From positions 1 through 6,776 of the forward strand of contig WRDZ01000038.1 of NCBI GenBank assembly GCA_009779595.1: DNA of 6,776 bases, read 5' to 3'. Both the position numbers and the translations under genes were made by a program. Every line of letters begins with the position of its first letter. The first letter of the stretch is position 1. This document shows positions 1 to 6,431 of this stretch, one piece after another. Source of the DNA: Alphaproteobacteria bacterium. GTDB lineage: Bacteria; Pseudomonadota; Alphaproteobacteria; WRDZ01. The notes beneath the pieces were generated by a model. It was given only the letters and a program-made list of their open reading frames with translations. It was not told the DNA's origin and did not search any database.

Positions 1-345
1 AAGAGTGTTCAACACTTCCATATTGCGGTTTTCCCACGCCGCCCGCATAAGCGGCGTCTGTCCGTCATTGCTTCTTGCATTTACGTCCGCGCCGGCCCTG
101 ATAAGGGTTGCTATCACTTCCCTGTTGGGGTTGTGCCCGACCGCGGCCATAAGCGGAGTCATGCCATTGTTGTCCCTTGCGTTCACGTTGGTCCCGCTTA
201 TGATGGCGTTTTCCACTTCCTCCGGCGTTCCCCGCTGGAAAAGCTCGGTAACGTTGTCCGCCGCCGCCTGGGCGCGCAAGGCAAACAGCGCCGCGAACGC
301 CAAAGCCATCAAGCCGCATGCAATCTTCCCGTTTTTTTTCACCAT
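1..345 (-). CDS. Exported ankyrin-repeat protein, N-terminal part (runs off the left edge)
   Basis: The frame is open from an ATG at 345 to the window edge, giving 115 residues with no stop. Residues 1-28 form a Sec signal peptide: a Lys-rich start (MVKKNGK), a hydrophobic core around residues 8-23, and an AQA-A cleavage site near 27/28, so the mature protein should be periplasmic. Ankyrin repeats follow: a degenerate one about 32-58 ending in NVNARDN, a clear one about 60-92 (GMTPLMAA, then LIRAGADVNAR), and a third from about 93 (NDGQTPLMRAAWEN) cut by the edge. Ankyrin repeats mediate protein binding; the partner cannot be inferred here. The start is supported by GGGGG with 5 bases (AAGCA) before the ATG. 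It has its own predicted promoter upstream, so it is probably not simply the tail of the fabI unit. The exported ankyrin identity is firm; the specific role is unknown. Confidence 0.88.
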   Translation of the reverse strand, partial: MVKKNGKIACGLMALAFAALFALRAQAAADNVTELFQRGTPEEVENAIISGTNVNARDNNGMTPLMAAVGHNPNREVIATLIRAGADVNARSNDGQTPLMRAAWENRNMEVLNTL

Positions 346-410
346 TGCTTCCCCCTTTTTATTCAAGCCTTCCCTGGCGTTAATAGTAACCATCATCTCG
401 CTTAAGGAAC

Positions 411-439
411 ATTAAAGCACGGAAATAATCTCCGTTCAA
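411..439 (-). promoter_or_regulatory. Predicted sigma70-type promoter of the ankyrin gene
   Basis: On the minus strand TTGAAC (439-434) is followed by a 17-base spacer and TTTAAT (416-411, five of six matches to TATAAT). Transcription would start near 404, leaving a leader of about 60 bases before the ATG at 345. The spacer holds an imperfectly symmetric element, ACGGA and TCCGT around a 7-base loop (419-435), which might be an operator or a weak hairpin. Prediction from sequence only. Confidence 0.45.
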
Positions 440-453
440 GCCTTAATTTCATA

Positions 454-471
454 CGGTACCGGTTGTCAACC
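454..471. repeat. Two adjoining palindromes (CGGTACCG and GGTTGTCAACC)
   Basis: CGGTACCG (454-461) is a perfect 8-base palindrome and overlaps by one base with GGTTGTCAACC (461-471), whose 5-base arms flank a single central base. They lie just after the stop codon of the AsmA-like gene and upstream of the ankyrin promoter. The one-base centre cannot form a hairpin loop, so a transcription terminator is unlikely; a protein binding site is possible. The minus strand also reads TTGACA at 469-464, but no good -10 lies at the right distance. Confidence 0.3.
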
Positions 472-476
472 CTTGG

Positions 477-3455
477 CTATCTTCGCAAAAATCCCGGAGT
501 GATTACCGACAGCGGATTGACCGAAATGTTCGGGTTGTTGAAGTTCCCGTCCACCCTATAGTTCACGCCTATCAAAGCGTCCCCGCTTTCCCATCTGAAC
601 AGGCCGCCGATAAGCGGAATCCTGCCCAGCAGGCTGTTCAGGAAATACATCGGCAAAACCGTCCCGCGCATGTCAAGCCAGTCGGTTTTCATATTGAACG
701 TGCCGTCCGCGCTGATGCCAAGCGAGCTTCCCCTCATCAGCGCGTCCTTGATTGAAAAAACGCCGTCTTCCAATGAGAACTCCGTGGTCAGCTTGTCGAA
801 TCTTATGCCTTGGCCGTGCAATATGTCCAATATGCTGGTAAGCCCTGCCATGCTTATTATCTTCGCGGCGGTAGGAGCCCTTATCAGATAAAAATCCCTC
901 ATGGTTATGCCGCCGCTCCACCTGTCTGCCTTGCGGCTGGCGGACAGCGCGAAATTGCCGCTGCGGATTTTGTCGTTCGAGTGGACTATTTCAAGGAACG
1001 ACCCGAAATCCGGGATTTTGACCTCAAGCCTGTCGTTGTGGTAATCCACCGAAACCCTGCCGCCCCTGTTGGGCAGTTGCGCCGTTGCCCAAATATTACC
1101 GTCGCTGCCGGTCTTCATCACCAAAGCCGTCATGTGCCCGCCGGTTCCGAACATAACGGTTCCTATGGCGGCGTCCAGTATCGGCATTATAAACCCGCCG
1201 TCCCGCCGCCCGCCGCCGTCTTTTATAATATCGGGCAGGATTTCCATCAACGGGCCAGCATAAAACCTTTGGGCTATCACGTCGATTCTGGGAGGTTTCT
1301 GCAAAAAGTCGTACCTGAACTCGGCATCGGTGGCAGCGGTCTTGACAACGGCTTTGTCCAAAGCCAGGTCCAGGCGGTACTCCCCGTCAACCTTGACGTC
1401 AAGCCTGGTAATCCGGCCTTTGCCAAATGCTCCGTCGACCGTCATCCTGGCCTGGCTGCCGGCCGGCTTGCTGTACCCCAGAAACGCGATGTCCAGCTGG
1501 CTTGCGGTTATGTTCCCATCGCCTTTTATTGTCCCGTAGCCTTTTTTATCCAGGCTGACCGTCACGTTATACGGAGCGTTGTTGCGTATATAGAACCAGT
1601 CGTCAGCCTTGCTCATCGGCAGGAAATCCAAAGAGAACACCTTTCCGCCGGTCCTGAAGTTCTGCCTGAAAACGGCCTTTATGGGTATCTTGCCGAACAA
1701 TGTTTCGCCTTGGATGCGCATTCCCCTGTTGTCAAGCGACAAGTCCAAAGCCTGGGCCGTCAAATCGCGGCCGGCGAAAATATCGGACAGGCGCGCGTCA
1801 ACAGCGGAAGCCTGCACGTCCGTATTCACCATATCGAACGTCAGGTTATCGACCAGCGGAAGGCTTAGCTTTATATGCGCTTTTCCAGTCCCGGAAACCT
1901 GCCCGTCCTCCAGCCCCAAATCCTGGGTCAATTCGAACGGGGGCAGCGACAGGATGCTTACCGCATCGCCTATGCTCCCGCTTGCGTTCAAGTCAACGGA
2001 CATGGTAACCGGCTTGGTGGTGCTTTGCAAATCCGTGAACGACACGCGGGCTTTTTCTATATTCAGCCCGTTGCTTTCCCCGCTTAGTATATCTATGTCT
2101 ATCCTGTCCAGGGTTATATGCGCCGTGCCGTCCATACCTATGACCGGCGGCAAACCCTCAAGATATCTGACCGTCGCGCCCATGACCCTTGCCTGGCCGT
2201 TTATGGAATCGACATTTATGGACCCTGGAGCATCCCGCCCGCTTAAGATTATCTCGAACTCTCCGCCGGTTATAAGGCCTGTAGTTATCCCGTCGCGGAC
2301 CCATTCGTAAACATGCGGGCCGATAACGGACGGCCAGTAATACGGCAGGTTGTGCATAAGCAGGTTTCTTCCCGAGGCGTTCAGCACTACCTTAAGGTCC
2401 GAAAAGTTGTTTTCCTCGATAATCCTGCGCCCGCCGGTTATGTCGAAATCAAACTTGGCCGTAGTATTTTTCCACGCCGCGTCAAAGCTTTCTATCTTCA
2501 GCCGGTCGTCGTCGCGCCTGTACTCTCCGGCAAGGGTAAGCGAATCCAGCATGAACTTGTTTCCAGGCATCTGCGGCAGCACAACCTGGCCTTTCTTTAC
2601 AAACAGGCGGAACGAAAACCCGACCAAGCCCCTTCGTAAATCATTGTCCATAATGTCCCTTTTTATGGTGAAGCTGCCGCCCACGGGAAGGTCTATGGCC
2701 GACAAGACCGGGATGAACACTTCAAAGCCCAAGGCCGACGGGTTTATGGTCGGCAGGTTTATGGTGGTTTCCAGCAGATTATCGGCCGGATTGTACCTTA
2801 TGCGCCCCGTGAACGCCAGCGACAACCGCTTGGGCTGGGTTATATCCGTCTTTGCCGACAGCGTCCATTGAGTTCCCGAACGCACAAGCTGCACGTTGAA
2901 CGACGGGACGACTATGCTGTGCCCAAGGCTTTTGTCGTCGAAGATAAGCTCTCCGTCGTTGATTTCAAGCTGCCGCAGCTGCCGCAAATTGCCGGGCGAC
3001 AGGAAATACAGCACCACGTTCGCCGCACCCTTGCCCCCGCCGGTGATTCCCCTGCTGTCAAGCTTAAGCGAGTCCTTTTCCTTGACCAGGTGGAAGCTTG
3101 GCTTTTCCAATATCAGCGTACGGGGGACCAGCCGGCCGCGGACAAGGCTTAGCAGGCTGAAATCCACGGCTATGGATTTTATCTGTACGACGCTGTCGCC
3201 TTCCTGCGTTTCTATGTCCAAATCCTGGACCAGCAGCAGAAGCGGAGTTGTCCACGAACCGCCGCGCAGCTGCACGCTTGACGCGCGCGCCACATGGTTG
3301 GTGTTCGCCGGCGACAGCGCCCTGACAACATAAGGCAGCGCGAAATCCAGGTCCACCGGACCGCGGCTTAGCCGCCATGCCAAAAGCCCCGCTGCCAGCA
3401 CGCACAGCAGCAGCACCCAGCGGACGACGTGGACTAATCTTGATATGAAGCGCAT
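477..3455 (-). CDS. AsmA-like / DUF3971 (YhdP-class) envelope protein
   Basis: A 992-residue protein with one N-terminal membrane helix (about 10-28, after MRFISRLVHVVR) and a very long, beta-rich remainder that should sit in the periplasm. The C-terminal stretch is diagnostic of the AsmA-like superfamily (COG3164/YhdP-like): G931, P935, then LLGRIPLIGGLF (942-953), V-x-G near 968-970, and NPLS...PG at 980-988. The N-terminal block VQLRGG...LLLVQDLDI...SIAVDFSLLSLVRGRLVPRTLILEKPSF fits the usual start of these proteins. Known relatives (YhdP, TamB, YdbH in E. coli) form bridges that carry phospholipid from the inner to the outer membrane; that role is inferred here from family. The ATG at 3455 follows AGGGAG with a 4-base gap, and this site overlaps the fabI stop codon, so translation is probably coupled to fabI. 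YhdP of E. coli is longer (about 1270 residues), so direct orthology is uncertain. Confidence 0.88.
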   Translation of the reverse strand: MRFISRLVHVVRWVLLLCVLAAGLLAWRLSRGPVDLDFALPYVVRALSPANTNHVARASSVQLRGGSWTTPLLLLVQDLDIETQEGDSVVQIKSIAVDFSLLSLVRGRLVPRTLILEKPSFHLVKEKDSLKLDSRGITGGGKGAANVVLYFLSPGNLRQLRQLEINDGELIFDDKSLGHSIVVPSFNVQLVRSGTQWTLSAKTDITQPKRLSLAFTGRIRYNPADNLLETTINLPTINPSALGFEVFIPVLSAIDLPVGGSFTIKRDIMDNDLRRGLVGFSFRLFVKKGQVVLPQMPGNKFMLDSLTLAGEYRRDDDRLKIESFDAAWKNTTAKFDFDITGGRRIIEENNFSDLKVVLNASGRNLLMHNLPYYWPSVIGPHVYEWVRDGITTGLITGGEFEIILSGRDAPGSINVDSINGQARVMGATVRYLEGLPPVIGMDGTAHITLDRIDIDILSGESNGLNIEKARVSFTDLQSTTKPVTMSVDLNASGSIGDAVSILSLPPFELTQDLGLEDGQVSGTGKAHIKLSLPLVDNLTFDMVNTDVQASAVDARLSDIFAGRDLTAQALDLSLDNRGMRIQGETLFGKIPIKAVFRQNFRTGGKVFSLDFLPMSKADDWFYIRNNAPYNVTVSLDKKGYGTIKGDGNITASQLDIAFLGYSKPAGSQARMTVDGAFGKGRITRLDVKVDGEYRLDLALDKAVVKTAATDAEFRYDFLQKPPRIDVIAQRFYAGPLMEILPDIIKDGGGRRDGGFIMPILDAAIGTVMFGTGGHMTALVMKTGSDGNIWATAQLPNRGGRVSVDYHNDRLEVKIPDFGSFLEIVHSNDKIRSGNFALSASRKADRWSGGITMRDFYLIRAPTAAKIISMAGLTSILDILHGQGIRFDKLTTEFSLEDGVFSIKDALMRGSSLGISADGTFNMKTDWLDMRGTVLPMYFLNSLLGRIPLIGGLFRWESGDALIGVNYRVDGNFNNPNISVNPLSVITPGFLRR

Positions 3456-3463
3456 AAAACTCC

Positions 3464-4291
3464 CTATTTCTTAGGGAAAGTCTGCAACAGTTCTAAATTT
3501 TTGTCAACACTTTCAGTGGCCATCATTCCTATGACGTTGTACCCGGCGTCAACGTACAGCACCTCGCCCGTAATTGCCGAAGCAAGGTCGCTAAGCAGGA
3601 ACAGGGCGCTTTTACCCACCTCGTCCTGCGTGACTATGCGGCGCAGCGGCGAATTGTTCTCGTTCCACCTCAGCATGGAATTTATGTCGCCCACGCCGGC
3701 AGCCGCCAGGGTCTTTATCGGACCGGCGGAAACCGCGTTGACGCGTATCCCCATCGGGCCAAGGTCGCACGCCGCATATCGCACCGACGCTTCCAGCGCA
3801 GCTTTGGCCACGCCCATCACGTTGTAGTTGGGCAGCACTTTTTCCGAGCCGTAATATGTCAGCGTGACCAGCGACCCGCCAGGATTCATGATGCTTTGCG
3901 CGCGCTTGCACACGTCGATGAACGAAAAGCACGATATGTTCATGGCCGTCGCGAAATCTTCGCGCGAAACATTTATGAACGCGCCGTGCAAAGCCTCTTT
4001 CGGGGCGAAAGCAATCGCATGCACGATGAAATCTATCGCGCCGAATTTTTCTTTTATCGCGTCGAACGCTTTGTCCATGCTGGCCGAGTCGGTAACATCG
4101 CATTGCAGCAGGAATTCGCTGCCCACGCTTTGGGCCAGCGGCCGGACCCTCTTTTCCAAAGCCTCGCCCTGATATGTGAAAGCCAGCTTGGCGCCGTTAT
4201 CCGCAAGGTTTTTGGCAATCCCCCACGCGATGGAACGTTCGTTCGCAACGCCCATAACCAGCCCTTTTTTACCTTCCATAAGTTTCGTCAT
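3464..4291 (-). CDS. fabI: Enoyl-[acyl-carrier-protein] reductase (NADH), FabI
   Basis: Reduces trans-2-enoyl-ACP to acyl-ACP, the last step of each elongation round in type II fatty acid synthesis, in the cytoplasm. From the ATG at 4291 the protein has 275 residues, slightly longer than E. coli FabI (262). The nucleotide-binding motif GVANERSIAWGIA is at 14-26, and LQCDVTDSAS at 62-71 holds the conserved Cys-Asp. The catalytic set Tyr146, Tyr156 and Lys163 lies in YYGSE...NYNVMGVAKAALEA, with the same numbering as E. coli; SAGPIKTLAA (188-197) and GEVLYVDAGY (242-251) complete the FabI core. The frame extends upstream to an ATG at 4342, but that codon lies in the predicted promoter spacer and adds residues unlike the family. 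The start at 4291 has GGAG 6 bases before it. Position 94 is Ala where E. coli has Gly93. First gene of a two-gene unit with the AsmA-like protein. Confidence 0.96.
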   Translation of the reverse strand: MTKLMEGKKGLVMGVANERSIAWGIAKNLADNGAKLAFTYQGEALEKRVRPLAQSVGSEFLLQCDVTDSASMDKAFDAIKEKFGAIDFIVHAIAFAPKEALHGAFINVSREDFATAMNISCFSFIDVCKRAQSIMNPGGSLVTLTYYGSEKVLPNYNVMGVAKAALEASVRYAACDLGPMGIRVNAVSAGPIKTLAAAGVGDINSMLRWNENNSPLRRIVTQDEVGKSALFLLSDLASAITGEVLYVDAGYNVIGMMATESVDKNLELLQTFPKK

Positions 4292-4297
4292 GGCCAT

Positions 4298-4302
4298 CTC
4301 CG
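4298..4302 (-). promoter_or_regulatory. Ribosome binding site that fixes the fabI start
   Basis: CGGAG on the minus strand directly abuts an in-frame ATG at 4297 (no spacing) but lies 6 bases before the ATG at 4291 (MTKLMEGKKG). The spacing favours 4291 over both 4297 and the more distant 4342. Confidence 0.6.
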
Positions 4303-4323
4303 TAAAATCAACCCTTATGCGCC

Positions 4324-4352
4324 ATTGTAGCAACGTCGCCATAAGAAATCAA
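4324..4352 (-). promoter_or_regulatory. Predicted sigma70-type promoter of fabI
   Basis: On the minus strand TTGATT (4352-4347) is separated by exactly 17 bases from TACAAT (4329-4324, five of six matches to TATAAT). The expected transcription start is near 4317, giving a leader of about 25 bases that contains the CGGAG ribosome site. It would drive fabI and the AsmA-like gene together. Confidence 0.6.
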
Positions 4353-4407
4353 TTAGGTGAAACGATTGTAATAAAAGCGTAATATTTTATGTTTTTTCCG
4401 TGGTTCC

Positions 4408-4440
4408 AGCGCGTTCCGTCCGCTTTAGTGGCAGCGCGCT
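4408..4440 (-). terminator. Possible weak stem-loop after the duplicated membrane-protein gene
   Basis: AGCGCG (4440-4435) and CGCGCT (4413-4408) can pair around a 21-base loop, 5 bases after the stop codon at 4446. The loop is large and no T-run follows on the minus strand (the next run is of A), so this is not a classical intrinsic terminator. It may be a stabilising hairpin or chance. Confidence 0.2.
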
Positions 4441-4445
4441 ATTAC

Positions 4446-5249
4446 CTACAACCAAATCCCGATTTTTATGCGTATGGATTCGGCCTGTTCCGCGAACTTA
4501 CTGTTCAGCCAATCCGCCCGGCGTTTGGCCTTGCTTGAATTGACCGGAACGCCGAACACCACTTTTCCGCCGCCGGACAAAGTCAGGAAAACACAGTGTA
4601 TTGGGCTTTTGTCGTCGCCCGGGACCATCCGTTCAACGACTGCACCCGTAACCTGCTCATAGTCCGCAACCCTTGTTTCTTTCCGCCTGCCGGTCATATA
4701 TCTTTTTATCGCAACGCAGGAGTTGGCGGACTTGCTGCAGTACAGCTCTTTGCTTACCGGGACAAATATAGCAAATGTAACAGCCAAACCCGCCGCGATT
4801 ATTCCAAAAATTATAAAAAATATCGTGTCGTCCCTGGTTTCCAGCCGTATGGTTTCAGCCTGGCTTGCGAACTGTTGGTTCAGGAACTCCGCCCGGCGCT
4901 TATGCCTGCCGTAAAAACTGCTTGAGCTCACGAACACCGTCATTCTTTCAAGCAAGCCGCCGGATATGGTCAGGGCAATATTGTGCGTTGTGGGCCAAGA
5001 AAGATGATTGGTTACAACGACCGCCCCGGTGACCCCGTCATAGTTTACAAGCCTTATTTGGCTTCTGCGCATTATGTAATCGCTTGTCACAATGCAGGAG
5101 TTGGCGGACTTGTCGCAATATAATTCTTCTTTTATGGGAGTGATTATGACAAAAGCAAGCGCCAGCATTGCCAGCACGGAAAAAACGACCCATCCACCCC
5201 TGCGTTTCTCGACATATACGTCACCGTCTTTGGGTTTTCCGCTGTTCAT
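4446..5249 (-). CDS. Unrecognised membrane protein made of two tandem copies of a helix-plus-domain unit
   Basis: This 267-residue protein is not one I can name. It has two membrane helices, about 20-37 and 142-163, each followed by a soluble domain of about 100 residues (38-137 and 164-263). The domains align over their length: ELYC.KSANSC at 42-52 and 168-178, a Tyr at 58/184, YD.VTGAVV and YE.VTGAVV at 70-78 and 197-205, LTISGG and LTLSGG at 93-98 and 222-227, RRAEFLN and RRADWLN at 118-124 and 243-249, then FA.QAE.IR. The pattern (short strands, a basic patch, a closing amphipathic helix with LN) recalls small PH-like membrane-associated domains, but that is only a resemblance. Each copy has a Cys pair spaced by 7 (C45/C52, C171/C178). 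The start at 5249 is 3 bases after the phosphofructokinase stop; AGGTG inside the end of that gene can serve as ribosome site. Role unknown. Confidence 0.85.
   Translation of the reverse strand: MNSGKPKDGDVYVEKRRGGWVVFSVLAMLALAFVIITPIKEELYCDKSANSCIVTSDYIMRRSQIRLVNYDGVTGAVVVTNHLSWPTTHNIALTISGGLLERMTVFVSSSSFYGRHKRRAEFLNQQFASQAETIRLETRDDTIFFIIFGIIAAGLAVTFAIFVPVSKELYCSKSANSCVAIKRYMTGRRKETRVADYEQVTGAVVERMVPGDDKSPIHCVFLTLSGGGKVVFGVPVNSSKAKRRADWLNSKFAEQAESIRIKIGIWL
4461..5138 (-). repeat. Internal tandem duplication within the unrecognised membrane-protein gene
   Basis: Codons for residues 38-137 (4839-5138) and 164-263 (4461-4760) encode homologous domains. An 18-base stretch, gcaggagttggcggactt on the plus strand, is identical at 5094-5111 and 4716-4733, exactly 378 bases (126 codons) apart; it encodes KSANSC. 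The membrane helix before each domain belongs to the duplicated unit by position, though the helices themselves are not alike in sequence. Confidence 0.75.
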
Positions 5250-5252
5250 ATC

Positions 5253-6362
5253 TTAACACCTGACAGGCTTTACATCTCCGATGTACATGCCCAGGGACAG
5301 CGCCGTTTTGACGAAATCGCCCTTGATGTCGACTTTGCTTGTGCTGGTTTTCACGACCTTGTCCAGCGGCACAGGCACAACCTTGTTGCCCTGCCACGTG
5401 GTCATGTAATATGATTTCCCTTCGCTTAACATCTGCACCGCCTTGGCCCCGAAGCAGGTGGCTATCAGGCGGTCAAGCGCGTACGGGGTGCCGCCGCGCT
5501 GGACATGCCCCAGCACTGTCGTCCTTACCACGAACGCATTTGTCATGGAGTTGATTCTTTCCTGCAGGAAGTCGCCGGCTCCGGCATAACGAAGCCCGTC
5601 GCCCTTTTGCGCGACCAGCGGCTTGCCGTCCTCGGTCTTGATGCCTTCGGCCACGACTATCAGCGAGTGCTTGCCCCCGGCCTTGCGCACGCTTTCCAGC
5701 TTCTTGATGACCCCTTTGTAAGAATAGCGCACTTCCGGTATAAGGCAAATGTCCGCCCCGCCGGCAATGGCCGTGTGCAAAGCGATATGCCCCGCGCTGC
5801 GGCCCATGACTTCAAGTATCATGACGCGGTGATGGCTGGCCGCCGTGGTGTCCAGCCGGTCCAGGGCCTCGACGCAAATCTCGCGCGCGGTTGCAAAACC
5901 CACGGCCTGCTCGGTGTACGGGGTGTCGTTGTCGATGGTCTTGGGCACGGCAATCATCGGCACGCCGGCCTTTGTGCAATACTCGGCCATGATGCTTGTG
6001 CCGCCGTCGCCGCCGACCGTGACAATGCCGTCGATTTTAAGGGCTTTGACAGCCTTGGCGAAAATTTTGATTTTCTGTTTGTCGTCGACATTTTTGCTGC
6101 CGGCCGCGCCCGCCGAAGAGCTGTTGGTCCCAAGCATGGTCCCGCCCATGCGCTCGTAAGGGAAATTCACGAATTTCTTGACCGACAGGACCTCATACTG
6201 ATAGGGGTCCGACAGCAAGCCGTCCGATGCGTTGCGTATGCCCAGCACCTCTATGCCCAGTTCGGTCGCACTTATCACCACCGAGCGTATCACGCTGTTA
6301 AGTCCCGAGCAGTCGCCCCCGGTAGTCAATACAGCTATCCTTTTCATCTTTTTTCTTGTCAT
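5253..6362 (-). CDS. 6-phosphofructokinase (PfkA superfamily; mixed ATP/PPi active-site signature)
   Basis: Phosphorylates fructose 6-phosphate to fructose 1,6-bisphosphate, the committing step of glycolysis, in the cytoplasm. The 369-residue protein has the PfkA family motifs in order: TTGGDCSGLN (13-22), GGTMLGT (73-79), GGDGG (117-121), PKTIDND (140-146, catalytic base Asp144), MGRSAGH (186-192), AEG (238-240), and R280 with GHVQRGG (285-291). Gly120 matches E. coli Gly104, which is typical of ATP users, while Lys141 matches position 124, which is Gly in classical ATP enzymes and Lys in PPi enzymes. Known enzymes with Gly104/Lys124 (trypanosomatid and Streptomyces types) use ATP, so ATP is the more likely donor. 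The length exceeds that of E. coli PfkA (320). The ATG at 6362 has AGGA 7 bases upstream; the ATG at 6347 lacks such a site. It is followed after 3 bases by the duplicated membrane protein. Confidence 0.94.
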   Translation of the reverse strand: MTRKKMKRIAVLTTGGDCSGLNSVIRSVVISATELGIEVLGIRNASDGLLSDPYQYEVLSVKKFVNFPYERMGGTMLGTNSSSAGAAGSKNVDDKQKIKIFAKAVKALKIDGIVTVGGDGGTSIMAEYCTKAGVPMIAVPKTIDNDTPYTEQAVGFATAREICVEALDRLDTTAASHHRVMILEVMGRSAGHIALHTAIAGGADICLIPEVRYSYKGVIKKLESVRKAGGKHSLIVVAEGIKTEDGKPLVAQKGDGLRYAGAGDFLQERINSMTNAFVVRTTVLGHVQRGGTPYALDRLIATCFGAKAVQMLSEGKSYYMTTWQGNKVVPVPLDKVVKTSTSKVDIKGDFVKTALSLGMYIGDVKPVRC

Positions 6363-6380
6363 GTCAGGTTCCTATGTGTA

Positions 6381-6386
6381 ATTATA
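6381..6386 (-). promoter_or_regulatory. Predicted -10 element for phosphofructokinase
   Basis: A perfect TATAAT on the minus strand ends 18 bases before the ATG at 6362, with the AGGA ribosome site between. The sequence 17 bases upstream (AATATT) is a poor -35, so an activator or a different spacing may matter. The leader would be only about 12 bases. Confidence 0.4.
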
Positions 6387-6411
6387 CAAGGTAATCAATC
6401 AGTAATATTAT
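6383..6411 (+). promoter_or_regulatory. Possible promoter of the 68-residue protein gene, overlapping the divergent one
   Basis: TATACA (6383-6388), a 17-base spacer and TATTAT (6406-6411, five of six matches to TATAAT) face right. Transcription would start near 6418, about 14 bases before the ATG. Its -35 hexamer shares bases with the opposite -10 at 6381-6386, so the two promoters could not easily be occupied together. The region is AT-rich, so chance matches are likely. Confidence 0.3.
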
Positions 6412-6431
6412 GATTTGCCCGGGATTAAAAT

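Noticed and set aside
418..435. A hairpin (ACGGA/TCCGT) as terminator of the AsmA-like gene
   Set aside because: The stem is only 5 pairs and no T-run follows, so it is better read as a possible operator or chance symmetry.
810..1868. A 352-residue open frame on the plus strand opposite the AsmA-like gene
   Set aside because: It is a shadow of the long minus-strand gene; the composition is unlike a folded protein and no domain is seen.
4716..5111. The repeated 18-base sequence as a mobile-element or recombination site
   Set aside because: It is in frame in both copies, encodes the conserved KSANSC core, and is explained by domain duplication.
5505..6413. A 302-residue open frame on the plus strand opposite phosphofructokinase
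   Set aside because: It lies wholly antisense to a clear enzyme, its product is rich in Arg, His and Ala with no recognisable motif, and GC-biased third positions of the real gene explain the lack of stops.
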